From Thermoplasmata archaeon (GTDB lineage: Archaea; Thermoplasmatota; Thermoplasmata; Lutacidiplasmatales; UBA184), in the NCBI GenBank assembly GCA_030037815.1, contig JASHPZ010000011.1, forward strand, positions 1 through 55,888: a stretch of DNA of 55,888 bases. The letters are read 5' to 3'. This document shows positions 1 to 8,478 of the stretch, piece by piece; positions within the stretch are counted from its first letter, which is position 1, and the number at the start of each line of letters is the position of its first letter. The position numbers and the translations under genes are program-made. The notes beneath the pieces were generated by a model, which did not search any database, was not told where the DNA came from, and saw only the letters and a program-made list of their open reading frames with translations.

Positions 1-714
1 GTACGGCCCCCCGCCGACGACCAGGATCCGGGCCGTTCGACCGCGCGCCCCCGGCGGGTGGAAGAACCGGAACTCGCCCGGTCCGGTGCGGCGCCAGGCT
101 TCGATCGGGATGCCAATGTCGCGGACCGTCACCGCGCCTGCGCGCGCCGGGTCCATCTCGGATTTCGGCGCGGTGAGCGCGACGGTCCATGCCGGAACGA
201 GGCCCGCCGGGTCGCGGGCCCCGGTAGGGAGGTCGACCGAGAGGACCGGCGCCCCCGCCGCGCGGATCGTCTCCACCGCCTCTCGCATCGGGGCGCGGAG
301 CTCCGCGCGCTGGCCGGTGCCGAGCAGCGCGTCGACGACGAGGGGCATCGACGCGAGCTCCTCGACCCGGGGCAACCTCAGGTGGACCGGCAACCGGCGC
401 TCGATGCGCTCGAAGCAGCGACGGGCGGCGCGGGAGCGGATCTCGCTCGGGGGCCGTACGAGCCAGACCTCGGGGGAGTACCCCCACTCGTGCAGGTAGT
501 GCGCGGCCGCGGTTCCGTCCCCGCCGTTGTTGCCGGTCCCGGCGACCACCGCGACGCGCGCGGGGGCGGGCGGCAGGTGGGCCGCCGCGACCTCGGCGAC
601 GGCCCGCCCGGCGTGTTCCATCAGGGTGTCGATCGTCACGCCGAGCGCGACCGCGTTCTGCTCGACGACCGCCATCTCGTCGGACGAGAGCGGGCGCGGG
701 GAGGCGGCCCACAT
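1..714 (-). CDS. nnrE: NAD(P)H-hydrate epimerase (YjeF N-terminal domain), cut by the window edge
   Basis: Repairs damaged NAD(P)HX by epimerising the R form to the S form. The 238 codons present begin at ATG 714 and run off the left edge, so the C-terminus is missing and a fused NnrD kinase domain cannot be excluded. Seen: MEHAG at residues 32-36, the glycine-rich GTGNNGGDG at 59-67, a DALLGTG stretch and SVDLPTG, all in the order expected for the YjeF_N Rossmann-like fold. Only 4 nt separate its start from the aIF1A stop and there is no TATA box, so it is probably cotranscribed with aIF1A. Confidence 0.88.
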   Translation of the reverse strand, partial: MWAASPRPLSSDEMAVVEQNAVALGVTIDTLMEHAGRAVAEVAAAHLPPAPARVAVVAGTGNNGGDGTAAAHYLHEWGYSPEVWLVRPPSEIRSRAARRCFERIERRLPVHLRLPRVEELASMPLVVDALLGTGQRAELRAPMREAVETIRAAGAPVLSVDLPTGARDPAGLVPAWTVALTAPKSEMDPARAGAVTVRDIGIPIEAWRRTGPGEFRFFHPPGARGRTARILVVGGGPY

Positions 715-718
715 GCGC

Positions 719-1150
719 CTAGGACGGGGTCGACGTCGGGGTGCCCTCGGCGGGCGTCTCGGTGGTGCCGAACAGGTTCACCGACGCGGGGAGGAGGTTG
801 CGCCGCGCGAGGTACTGGGACTGGGTCCGGCTGTACCGGAACAGGATGTCGGCCTTCCCTTCCTGGAAGCCCCACGGTCGGAGGATCAGGAGGTCGCCCT
901 CGCGGATCCACATTTTCTTCTTCATCTTCCCGGTGATGCGCCCCATCCGCGAGGAGCCGTCCTCGCAAATGACGCGGATCCGCGCCGCGCCGAGCAGTTG
1001 GCTCGCGACGCCGAACACCTCTCCGCGGTTGCGCCGCGGGAGCGGGAGCCGACCGACCTCTTCGCCGCCCTCGACCACCTCGGCCGCGGGTGCGGCCTCC
1101 GCCTCCGGAGGCGGCGTCGGCTCGGCGGTGGGCTCGGGAGGGTCCGGCAC
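719..1150 (-). CDS. Translation initiation factor aIF1A
   Basis: Archaeal homologue of eIF1A/IF1, which binds the small ribosomal subunit A site during initiation. The 143-aa product has a Pro/Glu/Ala-rich N-terminal tail of about 35 residues, then the S1/IF1 OB fold: NRGEVFGVASQLLG, RVICEDG, GRITGKMKKKMWIREGD, DILFRY. I chose GTG 1150 because a TATA-like box (GAAATAC, minus strand, around 1171-1177) lies about 24 nt upstream, as expected for a leaderless start; a longer frame to 1228 would overlap the amidohydrolase. The acidic, Pro-rich tails at both ends are longer than in most aIF1A proteins. It is followed 4 nt later by nnrE. Confidence 0.92.
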   Translation of the reverse strand: MPDPPEPTAEPTPPPEAEAAPAAEVVEGGEEVGRLPLPRRNRGEVFGVASQLLGAARIRVICEDGSSRMGRITGKMKKKMWIREGDLLILRPWGFQEGKADILFRYSRTQSQYLARRNLLPASVNLFGTTETPAEGTPTSTPS

Positions 1151-1175
1151 GGCGGTCGGAGCCGGGCGCAGTATT

Positions 1176-2027
1176 TCAAGAGGGCGGCCGCCGAGGGAAG
1201 ACCCGGAGCGGATTGTCGACGAGGACACGCTCGACGTCCTCCGACGGGAGCCCCAGCGCGCGGAATTGCGCGAAGTTCTGGCCGATGTCCTTGACGCCGG
1301 GGCCCGGCCAGTCGGTGCCGAACAGCAGCTTGTCCGTGAACCGCCCGAGCTGCGGAAAGTAGTCGAGGAGCCGCGCGGGCGGGACGCCCGAGACCTCGAG
1401 CCAGACGTTCGGGAACCGACGCGCGAGGAACACCGCGGTCTCCATCCAGAGCGGCCGGCCCCCGTGCGCGAGCACGATCGTGAGCTCGGGGAAGTCGAGG
1501 GCGACGTCCTCGACCAGCATCGGGTCGCCGAACCGGTTGCGGGCGCGCGGGAACACCGAGGTGCCCGTGTGGAAGATCACCGGCAGGTGCTCCTCCTCGC
1601 AGGCGCGATAGAGCGCCCGCAGGCCGGGGTGACGGCCGTCCACGTAATCGTTCGGTCGGAACAACTGGTGCGGCGGATGGATCTTGAGCGCGCGGAGCTT
1701 AAGGTCGTGCACCAGGCGTCGGACCTCCGCCGCCGGGTCCGGATGGTCCGGCCGAATGCCGCCCGTCGGGAGAAGCCGATCCGGGTCGACCGCGGCGTAC
1801 TCGCTCGCGAAGGTGTTCGCCGCCTCCGTGTACCCGATCACCTCGGGCGCGACGTAGTTCACGAGCACGGCCCGCTCGACACCGGATCGGTCGAGGTACT
1901 CGAGGAAGTGGCGCGGCTCCTTCACCATCCGCTCCGCGTCGGCGCCGAGGTGCGTGAGCATCCGCGACGCGTCGGGTCGCATCTCCCAGATCGGATTGAT
2001 GTGGACGTGGCAGTCGGTGACGCCCAT
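1176..2027 (-). CDS. Amidohydrolase-2 family metal-dependent hydrolase
   Basis: A 283-aa TIM-barrel hydrolase of the amidohydrolase-related (COG2159) type. Metal-binding HxH is at the very N-terminus (TDCHVHIN, His7 and His9); further marks are KIHPPHQ, VIFHTGTS, IVLAHGG and the C-terminal FGTDWPG with the conserved Asp. Relatives decarboxylate or hydrolyse aromatic and carboxylic substrates; the substrate here cannot be told. TATA box ATATAAG (complement, 2052-2058) lies about 28 nt before ATG 2027. Its stop codon overlaps the probable promoter of the following aIF1A gene. Confidence 0.8.
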   Translation of the reverse strand: MGVTDCHVHINPIWEMRPDASRMLTHLGADAERMVKEPRHFLEYLDRSGVERAVLVNYVAPEVIGYTEAANTFASEYAAVDPDRLLPTGGIRPDHPDPAAEVRRLVHDLKLRALKIHPPHQLFRPNDYVDGRHPGLRALYRACEEEHLPVIFHTGTSVFPRARNRFGDPMLVEDVALDFPELTIVLAHGGRPLWMETAVFLARRFPNVWLEVSGVPPARLLDYFPQLGRFTDKLLFGTDWPGPGVKDIGQNFAQFRALGLPSEDVERVLVDNPLRVFPRRPPS

Positions 2028-2120
2028 CCGTCGCCTCCCACCCTCCCGCCGATATAAGGGACGGCTCGGCGGGCGTTTCCAAACGAGAGTTTATCCCCTC
2101 CGGTGCCCCGTCGGCCGCCG

Positions 2121-2735
2121 ATGGCGACGAGCGCGCCGCGGTCGATGCCCCGGCTGCTGAAGGCGACGTACCTTTCGGACCAGGAGACGCTGCTCGAGGA
2201 GACGCGGGCGACCGCGTTGTTCTTCCTCGTCGGGCCGGTCCTCTACCTGCTGGTCTTCGGATTTCTCCTCTGGATCACCGCCGCGTGGTACAAGGGGTGG
2301 CCGGGTCAACTGTCGGCGTACTCGAGCGCCCTCCAGAAGCTGCCGTCGGGGACGCACCGGTACGTCGTCTACGCCTTCCTCCTCCTGTTCCTGATCGGAC
2401 TCCTGTTCCTGCTCGTGCGGTACCTCCGCTGGATCCGGACCGTCTACGCCGTGACGAACCGGCGCGTGATCATCCAGCGCGGGATCGTCGGCCGCGACTT
2501 CGACGAGATCCCGGTCCTCCAGGTCCGCGGGGTGGACGTCCACCAGACGGTCGGCCAGCGGATCCTGGGCTACGGCACGGTCCGCGTCAGCTCCGAAGGG
2601 GGCCGCCAGCTCGGCAACGAGGACTGGAAGGGCGTCCCGAAGCCGTTCAAGTTCCAGAAGCTGATCGAGGACGCCGCCACGGCGGCGACCTCGGGTTCGC
2701 CCGGCCCCGTCCAGTGGAACCCGGCGCGCAAGTAG
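2121..2735 (+). CDS. Two-TM membrane protein with bacterial-type PH domain (YdbS/YdbT-like, DUF304)
   Basis: Membrane protein of 204 aa. Two hydrophobic helices at about residues 30-53 and 83-104 precede a bPH2 domain containing the family signature YAVTNRRVIIQRGI and a WGxxR-like LGYGTVRV region. The role of these proteins is not settled; some take part in envelope stress or lipid interaction. Start: TTTATC at 2090-2095 is about 28 nt before ATG 2121, so I prefer this over GTG 2103. It stands alone between divergent and codirectional neighbours with its own promoter. Confidence 0.75.
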   Translation: MATSAPRSMPRLLKATYLSDQETLLEETRATALFFLVGPVLYLLVFGFLLWITAAWYKGWPGQLSAYSSALQKLPSGTHRYVVYAFLLLFLIGLLFLLVRYLRWIRTVYAVTNRRVIIQRGIVGRDFDEIPVLQVRGVDVHQTVGQRILGYGTVRVSSEGGRQLGNEDWKGVPKPFKFQKLIEDAATAATSGSPGPVQWNPARK

Positions 2736-2788
2736 GCGGGCCGCGCCCCCACCGTTAAATCCGCCGGGCCGCGTCCGCGGCGAGGCCC

Positions 2789-4090
2789 ATGCCCGACGAC
2801 TTCGACGCGATCGTGGTCGGCGCCGGCATGGCCGGCGCGTCCGCCGCGACCCGCCTCGCCCAGGGCGGGGCGAACGTGCTCCTGCTCGAGCGGGGGGCGG
2901 AGGCCGGCGCGAAGAACCTGTCGGGCGGCATCCTGTGGGGGAACGACCTCGACCGGATCCTGCCCGGATGGCAGTCGGCGATGCCGCTCGAGCGGCACAT
3001 CGTCCGCAAGCGGTTCGGTCTCCTGACCGCGGACTCCGCGGCGTCGTTCGACCTCGAGAACGGGGCGTGGCGGACGGCCCCGTACGTCGCGCACTCGGTC
3101 CTCCGCGCCCGGACGGACGCCTGGCTCGCGAAACAGGCCGAGGCGGCCGGCGCGACCGTCGTCACCTCCGTGCCCGTCGAGCGCCTCCACTGGGAAGGGA
3201 CGCGCGTCCACGGGGTCGTGCAGGGCGGCGAAACGATGACCGCGCCAGTGACGATCCTCGCCGACGGCGCGAACTCGAGGCTCGCGCTCGGCACCCCGAT
3301 CCGGCCGAACGCGCGGCTCTCCGGCGAAGCGACCGAATTGGGGATCAAGGAGACGTACGCCCTCGACGCGGCGGCGATCGAGGACCGGTTCCAGCTCGCC
3401 CCCGGCGAGGGGCACGCGGAAGAGTGGGTCACGGGCCTCTTCCCGCCGGGCGTGATGGGCGGCGGGTTCCTCTACACCAACCGCGACACGCTCTCCGTCG
3501 GGATCATCGTCCAGATCGGCTCGTTGTTCGGGAAGCAGGTCGCGTCCCACGACCTGATCGAGCGGTTCAAGGCCCACCCCGCGATCCAGTCCCGCCTGCG
3601 CGGCGCCGAGTTGGTCGAGTACGGCGCGAAGCTGATCAGCTCGGGGTGGGCGAGCCGACCCGCGGCGTTCCACGGCGACGGGTGGATGGTCGCGGGGGAC
3701 GCGGCCGGCTTCGTGTTCTCGAACGGGCTCGTCATCCAGGGGATGAACTACGCCGTCCGGTCGGGGCTCGAGGCGGCGGAGACCGCGCTCGCCGCGAAGT
3801 CGGCCGGGCGGTCGGGCGGCGACCCGCTCGCCGAGTACGACCGGCGGCTCGAAGCGACGGGCGTGCTGCCCGACTTCCGCGACTTCGCGCGAATGGACCG
3901 CGTCAAGTGGAACCCGCGGTTCTACACGGTGTATCCGAAGTTCGCGACGTCGCTGCTCCACGACCTGATGACCGAGACCGGGACGCCGAAGAAGCCGCTC
4001 CGCCGCATCCTGCGGGAGGCGCAGCGGGCGTCGGGCATCGGCTGGACGACCCTCCTTAGGGACGGCGTCGACGTCGTGCGGGACCTATAG
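2789..4090 (+). CDS. fixC: FixC-like electron transfer flavoprotein:quinone oxidoreductase
   Basis: FAD protein of 433 aa passing electrons from reduced ETF to the membrane quinone pool. N-terminal dinucleotide-binding motif VVGAGMAGASAA, then LLLERG and KNLSGGILW (FixC proteins have KNVQGA at this place); later VEYGAKLISSGW and VAGDAAGFV with the second FAD-contact region, and the FixC-type C-terminal stretch DFARMDRVKWNPRFYT. It has no Fe-S domain, as in FixC and unlike mitochondrial ETF-QO, so a ferredoxin (FixX) would be expected; none is in the window. TTAAATCC at 2755-2762 is the likely TATA box. It converges with etfA, 13 nt apart. A geranylgeranyl-reductase-type function is less likely given the ETF neighbours. 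Confidence 0.85.
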   Translation: MPDDFDAIVVGAGMAGASAATRLAQGGANVLLLERGAEAGAKNLSGGILWGNDLDRILPGWQSAMPLERHIVRKRFGLLTADSAASFDLENGAWRTAPYVAHSVLRARTDAWLAKQAEAAGATVVTSVPVERLHWEGTRVHGVVQGGETMTAPVTILADGANSRLALGTPIRPNARLSGEATELGIKETYALDAAAIEDRFQLAPGEGHAEEWVTGLFPPGVMGGGFLYTNRDTLSVGIIVQIGSLFGKQVASHDLIERFKAHPAIQSRLRGAELVEYGAKLISSGWASRPAAFHGDGWMVAGDAAGFVFSNGLVIQGMNYAVRSGLEAAETALAAKSAGRSGGDPLAEYDRRLEATGVLPDFRDFARMDRVKWNPRFYTVYPKFATSLLHDLMTETGTPKKPLRRILREAQRASGIGWTTLLRDGVDVVRDL

Positions 4091-4103
4091 CGCGCCGCGG
4101 CCG

Positions 4104-5087
4104 TCAGTGGGCGCGCGCCCGCCGCACTTCGGCGGTGAGCGCCGGCACGATCTGGAAGAGGTCGCCGACGATCCCGTAGTCCGCGACCTTGAAGATCGGC
4201 GCGGAGGCGTCCGAGTTGATCGCGACGATCGTCCGCGAGCTGACCATCCCGACCAGGTGCTGGATCGCTCCCGAGATCCCGACCGCGACGTAGAGCTGCG
4301 GCGACACCGACTTTCCCGTCTGGCCGACCTGGAACGAGGTCGGCCGCCAGCCGGCGTCGGTGACCGCGCGCGACGCCCCGACCGCCGCCCCGAGCGCGGC
4401 CGCGAGCTCCTCGACCAGGCGGAAGTTCTCGGGCGTTCGCACGCCCCGTCCCCCCGAGACGACGATCGCCGCGTCCCCGAGCGAGGGGCCGGTGCCGGTC
4501 GCCGTCGCCTCGACCGCGACGCGGCGCGGCGCGAGCACGGCCGCCGGCACTTCGGGCGACGCGAGCGTCTCGACCGTCGGGGGGGTCGGAGCGCCGCTCG
4601 GGGCGGTGAACGCGTGCGGACGGATCGTCAGGACCGCCCGGGGCCCGTCCAGGCGGCGGGTCTCGGTCGCGCGTCCGCCGAACACCGGCCGTTTCACTTC
4701 CAGGCCGGAGGCGGTCCGGTGCACCTCGGTGACTCCGGTGGCGACCGCCGCGTTCCAGCGGGCCGCAAGTCGGCCGGCGAGGTCCCGCCCGAACGCGGTC
4801 CCGCCCAACACGATCGTGTCGGCCCCCGACCGCTCGGCTGCGGCGAGGACGCCGGCGGCGAGCGCCGCGACCGGTGCCGCCGCGAGCCGCGCGTCGGCCA
4901 GCGAGAACAGTTTCGCGACGCCCACTCCCCCGAGCGTCGCGACGACCTCGGGCGCCGCGTCGGTCGCGACCGCGGTGACGCCGCCCGCGGGGTCCGCGAG
5001 GCGCGCCGCGACGCCGGCGGCCTCCAAGGACGACGCGGCGACCCGGCCGCCGTGCGTCTCCACGACCACGAGAGCGCCCGGACTCAC
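4104..5087 (-). CDS. etfA: Electron transfer flavoprotein alpha subunit
   Basis: Alpha subunit of the ETF heterodimer (327 aa), carrying the redox-active FAD that accepts electrons from acyl-CoA dehydrogenases. The C-terminal FAD domain is canonical: [50 protein letters not shown] and [10 protein letters not shown]. The N-terminal half is the more variable ETF fold. The start is GTG 5087, which overlaps the etfB stop by 4 nt (GTGA); longer frames upstream would run through etfB. Together with etfB and the acyl-CoA dehydrogenase it forms a three-gene operon. Confidence 0.93.
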   Translation of the reverse strand: MSPGALVVVETHGGRVAASSLEAAGVAARLADPAGGVTAVATDAAPEVVATLGGVGVAKLFSLADARLAAAPVAALAAGVLAAAERSGADTIVLGGTAFGRDLAGRLAARWNAAVATGVTEVHRTASGLEVKRPVFGGRATETRRLDGPRAVLTIRPHAFTAPSGAPTPPTVETLASPEVPAAVLAPRRVAVEATATGTGPSLGDAAIVVSGGRGVRTPENFRLVEELAAALGAAVGASRAVTDAGWRPTSFQVGQTGKSVSPQLYVAVGISGAIQHLVGMVSSRTIVAINSDASAPIFKVADYGIVGDLFQIVPALTAEVRRARAH

Positions 5088-5857
5088 GGGAACACCTTCG
5101 CCTCCTCCTTGAGGAGGCGGACGAGCGTCTGCGCCGCCTCTTCGGGCGTCTTGTACTCGATCATCTTCGCCCCGCTCCGCGGCGGGGGAAGTTCGAACTT
5201 CACCGGGATCGAGGGGCCCGCCGCCGGGGCCGCGGCGACCTTCGCGATCGGGGCCTTGCGCGACTTGAGGATCATCGGGAGCTTCGCGGTCCGTGGGTCG
5301 TTCCACGCCTGCTGCAACGCGATCACGCAGGGGACCGGGCTTTCCCAGCGCTCGACGCCGCCCTCGGTCGCTCGACGGAACGTGAACCGAGCCGCGGCGG
5401 GCTCCCAGCGGAGGTCGGTGACGAACCCGAAGTCGGGCACCCCGAGGAGTTCGCCGAGCGCGGCCGCGAACACGCCGCTCTCGCGGTCTCCCGCCTGCTT
5501 GCCGGCCAGCACGAGGTCGTGCGGGAGGCCCGCGAGCGCGGGCGCGAGGGCGCGGGCCGCGGAGAGCCCGTCGTCCGCGGTGTCGGCCGTCGCGTCGACC
5601 CACGTCGCCGAGTCGCACCCCAGCGCGATCGCGGCCCGCAGCACCTCTTCCGACCGGGGTGCGGGACCGACCGCGACCGCGTGGACCTTCGACGCCGGCA
5701 CCGCTTCCTTGAGCAGGAGCGCCTGCTCGACCGACGACTCGTCGTAGCCGGCCAGGACGAACTTCACGCCGTCCGGGTCCGCGCGCGTCCCGTCGGCCGT
5801 CGGGCGGAGGCGGGTCTCGGCCTCGGGAACGGGCTTGATGCAGACGACGATCTCCAC
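5084..5857 (-). CDS. etfB: Electron transfer flavoprotein beta subunit
   Basis: Beta subunit of ETF (257 aa). It begins with the family hallmark VVCIKPVP; the ETF-beta signature region includes DLVLAGKQAGDRESG and later VPCVIALQQAWNDPR, LPMILKSRKAPI and KMIEYKTPEEAA. It starts at ATG 5857, 16 nt after the stop of the acyl-CoA dehydrogenase gene, and its stop overlaps the etfA start, so all three are likely cotranscribed and translationally coupled. Nothing points to the bifurcating Bcd/EtfAB type, but the sequence alone does not exclude it. Confidence 0.93.
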   Translation of the reverse strand: MEIVVCIKPVPEAETRLRPTADGTRADPDGVKFVLAGYDESSVEQALLLKEAVPASKVHAVAVGPAPRSEEVLRAAIALGCDSATWVDATADTADDGLSAARALAPALAGLPHDLVLAGKQAGDRESGVFAAALGELLGVPDFGFVTDLRWEPAAARFTFRRATEGGVERWESPVPCVIALQQAWNDPRTAKLPMILKSRKAPIAKVAAAPAAGPSIPVKFELPPPRSGAKMIEYKTPEEAAQTLVRLLKEEAKVFP

Positions 5858-5873
5858 GCGTCCACCGGCCCGG

Positions 5874-7022
5874 CTACGCGTACCCGCGCAGGAGCTCGCG
5901 GGCGATCACGGTCCGCTGGATCTCGTTCGCCCCTTCGTAGATCTGCGTGAGCTTCGCGTCGCGGAGGAGCTTCTCGACCGGATACTCTTTCATGTAGCCG
6001 TAGCCGCCGAACGTCTGGATCGCCTCGTCCGCGACCTGGAACGACGCGTCCGAGGCGAAGCACTTCGCGATCGACGATTCCAGGGAGCCCTTCGCTCCCC
6101 GGTCGATCGTCCACGCGGCGTGCCACGTCAGGAGGCGCGCCGCGTGGACGGACTGGGCCATGTTGGCGAGCTTGATCTGGATCGCCTGGTGCTCGGCGAT
6201 CGGCTTCCCGAACGACTGTCGCTTCAACGCGTACCGCGCGGCGTGGTCGAGGGCCGCTTGGGCGATGCCGGTGGCGAGCGCGCCGATCGGCGTCCGCGTC
6301 TGGTCGAGCGTCCGCATCGCGACGGAGAACCCCTCCCCTTCCGCGCCGAGCCGGTCCGCGGCGGGGACGCGCACGCCGTCGAACCGCACGGTGCTGGTCG
6401 AGGAGGCGCGGTGGCCCATCTTCTCCTCGTCCTTTCCCGGCGTGACCCCGGGCGCGGAGCGCGGCACGACGAACGCGCTGATGCCGCGGTGCTTGGCCGC
6501 GGGGTCGGTCGTCGCGAAGACCGCGTAGAGGGACGCGTGGGGCGCGTTCGTGATGAAGCACTTCTCGCCGTCGAGGACGTAGCCGTCGCCGTCCTTCCGG
6601 GCGCGCGTCCGGATCGCGCCGGCGTCGCTCCCGCCGGTCGGTTCGGTCAGGGCGAAGGACGCGAGGTGGTACTCCTGGCAGAACGGCGTCAGGAACCGCT
6701 GCTTCTGCTCGGACGAGCCCCCGAGGATGATCGGCTCGAGCGCGAGGCAGTTCGCGATGATCGAGGTCGTCATGCCGGCGCAGCCGTAGGCGAGCTCCTC
6801 GACGATCAGGCACTGGTCGAGGAGGGAGAGTCCGCTCCCACCGAACTCGGTCGGGACGTTCAGGTTCATCAGCCCGAGGTCGTACGCCTTGCGGTAGATC
6901 TCCTCGGGGAACCGCGGCGTTCGGTCGCACTCCTGGGCGTGCGGGGCCATCTCGGTCCGGGCGAACTTCCGGGCGAGGTCGCGCAGGCTTTCCTGCTCCG
7001 GAGTGAGGGAGAAATCGGGCAT
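5874..7022 (-). CDS. Acyl-CoA dehydrogenase
   Basis: FAD enzyme of 382 aa oxidising an acyl-CoA to the 2-enoyl-CoA and reducing ETF. Domain order is N-terminal helical, middle beta ([29 protein letters not shown]) and C-terminal helical ([58 protein letters not shown]). The catalytic base of short/medium-chain enzymes corresponds to the Glu in IYEGANE. Substrate chain length cannot be read. ATG 7022 ([10 protein letters not shown]) is chosen over GTG 7043, which would start only about 13 nt from the TATA box at 7054-7058. First gene of the acd-etfB-etfA operon. Confidence 0.92.
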   Translation of the reverse strand: MPDFSLTPEQESLRDLARKFARTEMAPHAQECDRTPRFPEEIYRKAYDLGLMNLNVPTEFGGSGLSLLDQCLIVEELAYGCAGMTTSIIANCLALEPIILGGSSEQKQRFLTPFCQEYHLASFALTEPTGGSDAGAIRTRARKDGDGYVLDGEKCFITNAPHASLYAVFATTDPAAKHRGISAFVVPRSAPGVTPGKDEEKMGHRASSTSTVRFDGVRVPAADRLGAEGEGFSVAMRTLDQTRTPIGALATGIAQAALDHAARYALKRQSFGKPIAEHQAIQIKLANMAQSVHAARLLTWHAAWTIDRGAKGSLESSIAKCFASDASFQVADEAIQTFGGYGYMKEYPVEKLLRDAKLTQIYEGANEIQRTVIARELLRGYA

Positions 7023-7051
7023 CGGGGGCGACGCGCGTGCCACGAGAACGC

Positions 7052-7060
7052 GCTATATCA
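7052..7060. promoter_or_regulatory. Single TATA box between divergent acyl-CoA dehydrogenase and larB genes
   Basis: GCTATATCA is the only A/T-rich element between the two divergent start codons (7022 and 7081). It is 25 nt from ATG 7081 and about 34 nt from ATG 7022. It therefore could serve both directions. Confidence 0.5.
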
Positions 7061-7080
7061 CGGCTTGGGTCGCGTCGGCG

Positions 7081-7878
7081 ATGACGACGCGCGGACGTCG
7101 CGCCGGTCGGCGTGCGACGCGTCGCGACCTGGTCGTTCCGGGCGTCGCCCGGCTCGACCGGGACCGACCCCGGCGCGTCGGCGTCCCCGAGGTCGTGCTG
7201 GGAGAAGGGAAGTCGGTCGCCCACCTGCTCGCGATCGTCCGGGCGCTCGCGACGCGCGGCGAGGGAGCGCTCGTCTCGCGACCGACGGGCGCGCAGCGCG
7301 CGGCGCTCGACCGCGCGGCGCGCGAAGGGCTCGCCCTCCGCCCGCTCGCGCGCGGACGAGTCTACCGCCTCGACGGCCCCCTCGGAGCGCGCTACCGACC
7401 CGGGACGGTCGGGGTCGTCACGGCCGGGACGAGCGACGTCCCGCTGGCCGACGAGTCCGCGGCGGTGCTGACCGAGCTCGGGATCCGCGTCGTCCGGGCG
7501 GACGACGTCGGGGTCGCCGGGCTGCACCGGCTGTTGCGCGCGCTGCGGACGCTCGAGCGCTCGGCGCCCGAGTTGTATCTCGTGTTCGCCGGCCGGGAGG
7601 GCGCCCTGCCCACGGTGGTCGCGGGGCTCGTCCCCGCGCCGGTGCTCGGCGTTCCGACCTCGGTCGGCTACGGCCGGGGCGGTCGCGGCGAGGCGGCGCT
7701 GAACGCCATGCTCCAGTCGTGCGCGCCGATCGCGGTCGTCAACATCGACGGGGCGGTGCCGGCCGCGCTCTTCGCGGCCCAGCGGATGGCCGTCCGACCG
7801 ACCGCGGCCGCCCGTGGGAGGGCTACGCGTCCGCGGCCGCGTGCTCGAGGGCGGCCAGGTCGAGCTTCTGCATCGTGA
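7081..7878 (+). CDS. larB: LarB-like pyridinium-3,5-bisthiocarboxylic acid mononucleotide pathway enzyme
   Basis: LarB carboxylates nicotinic acid adenine dinucleotide in biosynthesis of the nickel-pincer cofactor. Seen: RRVGVPEVVLGEGKS, TAGTSDVPLADES, LYLVFAGREGALPTVVAGL, GVPTSVGYG and SCAPIAVVNIDG, the AIRC/PurE-like core in LarB order. ATG 7081 lies 25 nt from a TATA box. The usual N-terminal helical region of about 40-60 residues seems shortened, while the last 40 residues are Arg/Pro-rich and overlap the convergent VOC gene by 56 nt, so the real end of the folded protein is probably near residue 230. No larC, larE or larA is in the window. Confidence 0.8.
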   Translation: MTTRGRRAGRRATRRDLVVPGVARLDRDRPRRVGVPEVVLGEGKSVAHLLAIVRALATRGEGALVSRPTGAQRAALDRAAREGLALRPLARGRVYRLDGPLGARYRPGTVGVVTAGTSDVPLADESAAVLTELGIRVVRADDVGVAGLHRLLRALRTLERSAPELYLVFAGREGALPTVVAGLVPAPVLGVPTSVGYGRGGRGEAALNAMLQSCAPIAVVNIDGAVPAALFAAQRMAVRPTAAARGRATRPRPRARGRPGRASAS

Positions 7879-8329
7879 GCATCGCCCGCGTCACCCGAGC
7901 GACCTTCGCCGGGTCGGCGTCCCCGAGCAGCGGACCGAGTCGACGGGGAAGGACCTGCCAGGAGAGACCGAACCGGTCCTCGAGCCATCCGCACTGGCCC
8001 GGGGTCCCGCCCTCGACCAGACGCTCCCAGATCGCGTCGATCTCGGCCTGACGCTCGCACGTCACCTGGAGGGAGAACGACGGGTTGAACGCGTGCTCGC
8101 TCGGGACGTTGAGCGCGGTGTACCCGACCCCCGCGAGCTCGAATGTCACCACGAAGACGTCGCCCGGCTTGCCCGATCCCCCCTCCCCGTGGCGCGCGAC
8201 CGAGGTCACGCGGGAGTCGGCGAAGGTCGACGTGTAGAGCGCGACCGCCTCCTCGGCCCCGTGGTCGAACCAGAGGAACGGCGAGATGCTCGCGACGCGG
8301 ACCGGGACGTTTGGGGGGTCGGTCGCCAT
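7823..8329 (-). CDS. VOC-superfamily protein, PhnB / 3-demethylubiquinone methyltransferase-like
   Basis: Small metalloprotein-fold protein of 168 aa with the glyoxalase/VOC beta-alpha-beta fold. The opening SISPFLWFDHGAEEAVALY, central GYTALN and FNPSFSLQVTC, and closing GWLEDRFGLSWQVLP are typical of the PhnB-like group, most of which have no known reaction. ATG 8329 is chosen; further upstream the frame is Arg/Pro-rich and not conserved-looking. TAATAG around 8361-8366 (complement) could be its promoter. Its 3' end overlaps larB. Confidence 0.75.
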   Translation of the reverse strand: MATDPPNVPVRVASISPFLWFDHGAEEAVALYTSTFADSRVTSVARHGEGGSGKPGDVFVVTFELAGVGYTALNVPSEHAFNPSFSLQVTCERQAEIDAIWERLVEGGTPGQCGWLEDRFGLSWQVLPRRLGPLLGDADPAKVARVTRAMLTMQKLDLAALEHAAADA

Positions 8330-8478
8330 GGGGCCCTCGACCTCGTCGGGCACGCTCCTCCTATTAGGACTGGAGGCCCGCGGGGCCCGGTCCGCCGAGA
8401 GGACGGCCGGCCCGTCCCGTCCGCCGCGCGGGCCGAGCCGGGAGAAGTCCTTTTGTGAGGTGCCGGAACTCGGTGGGC

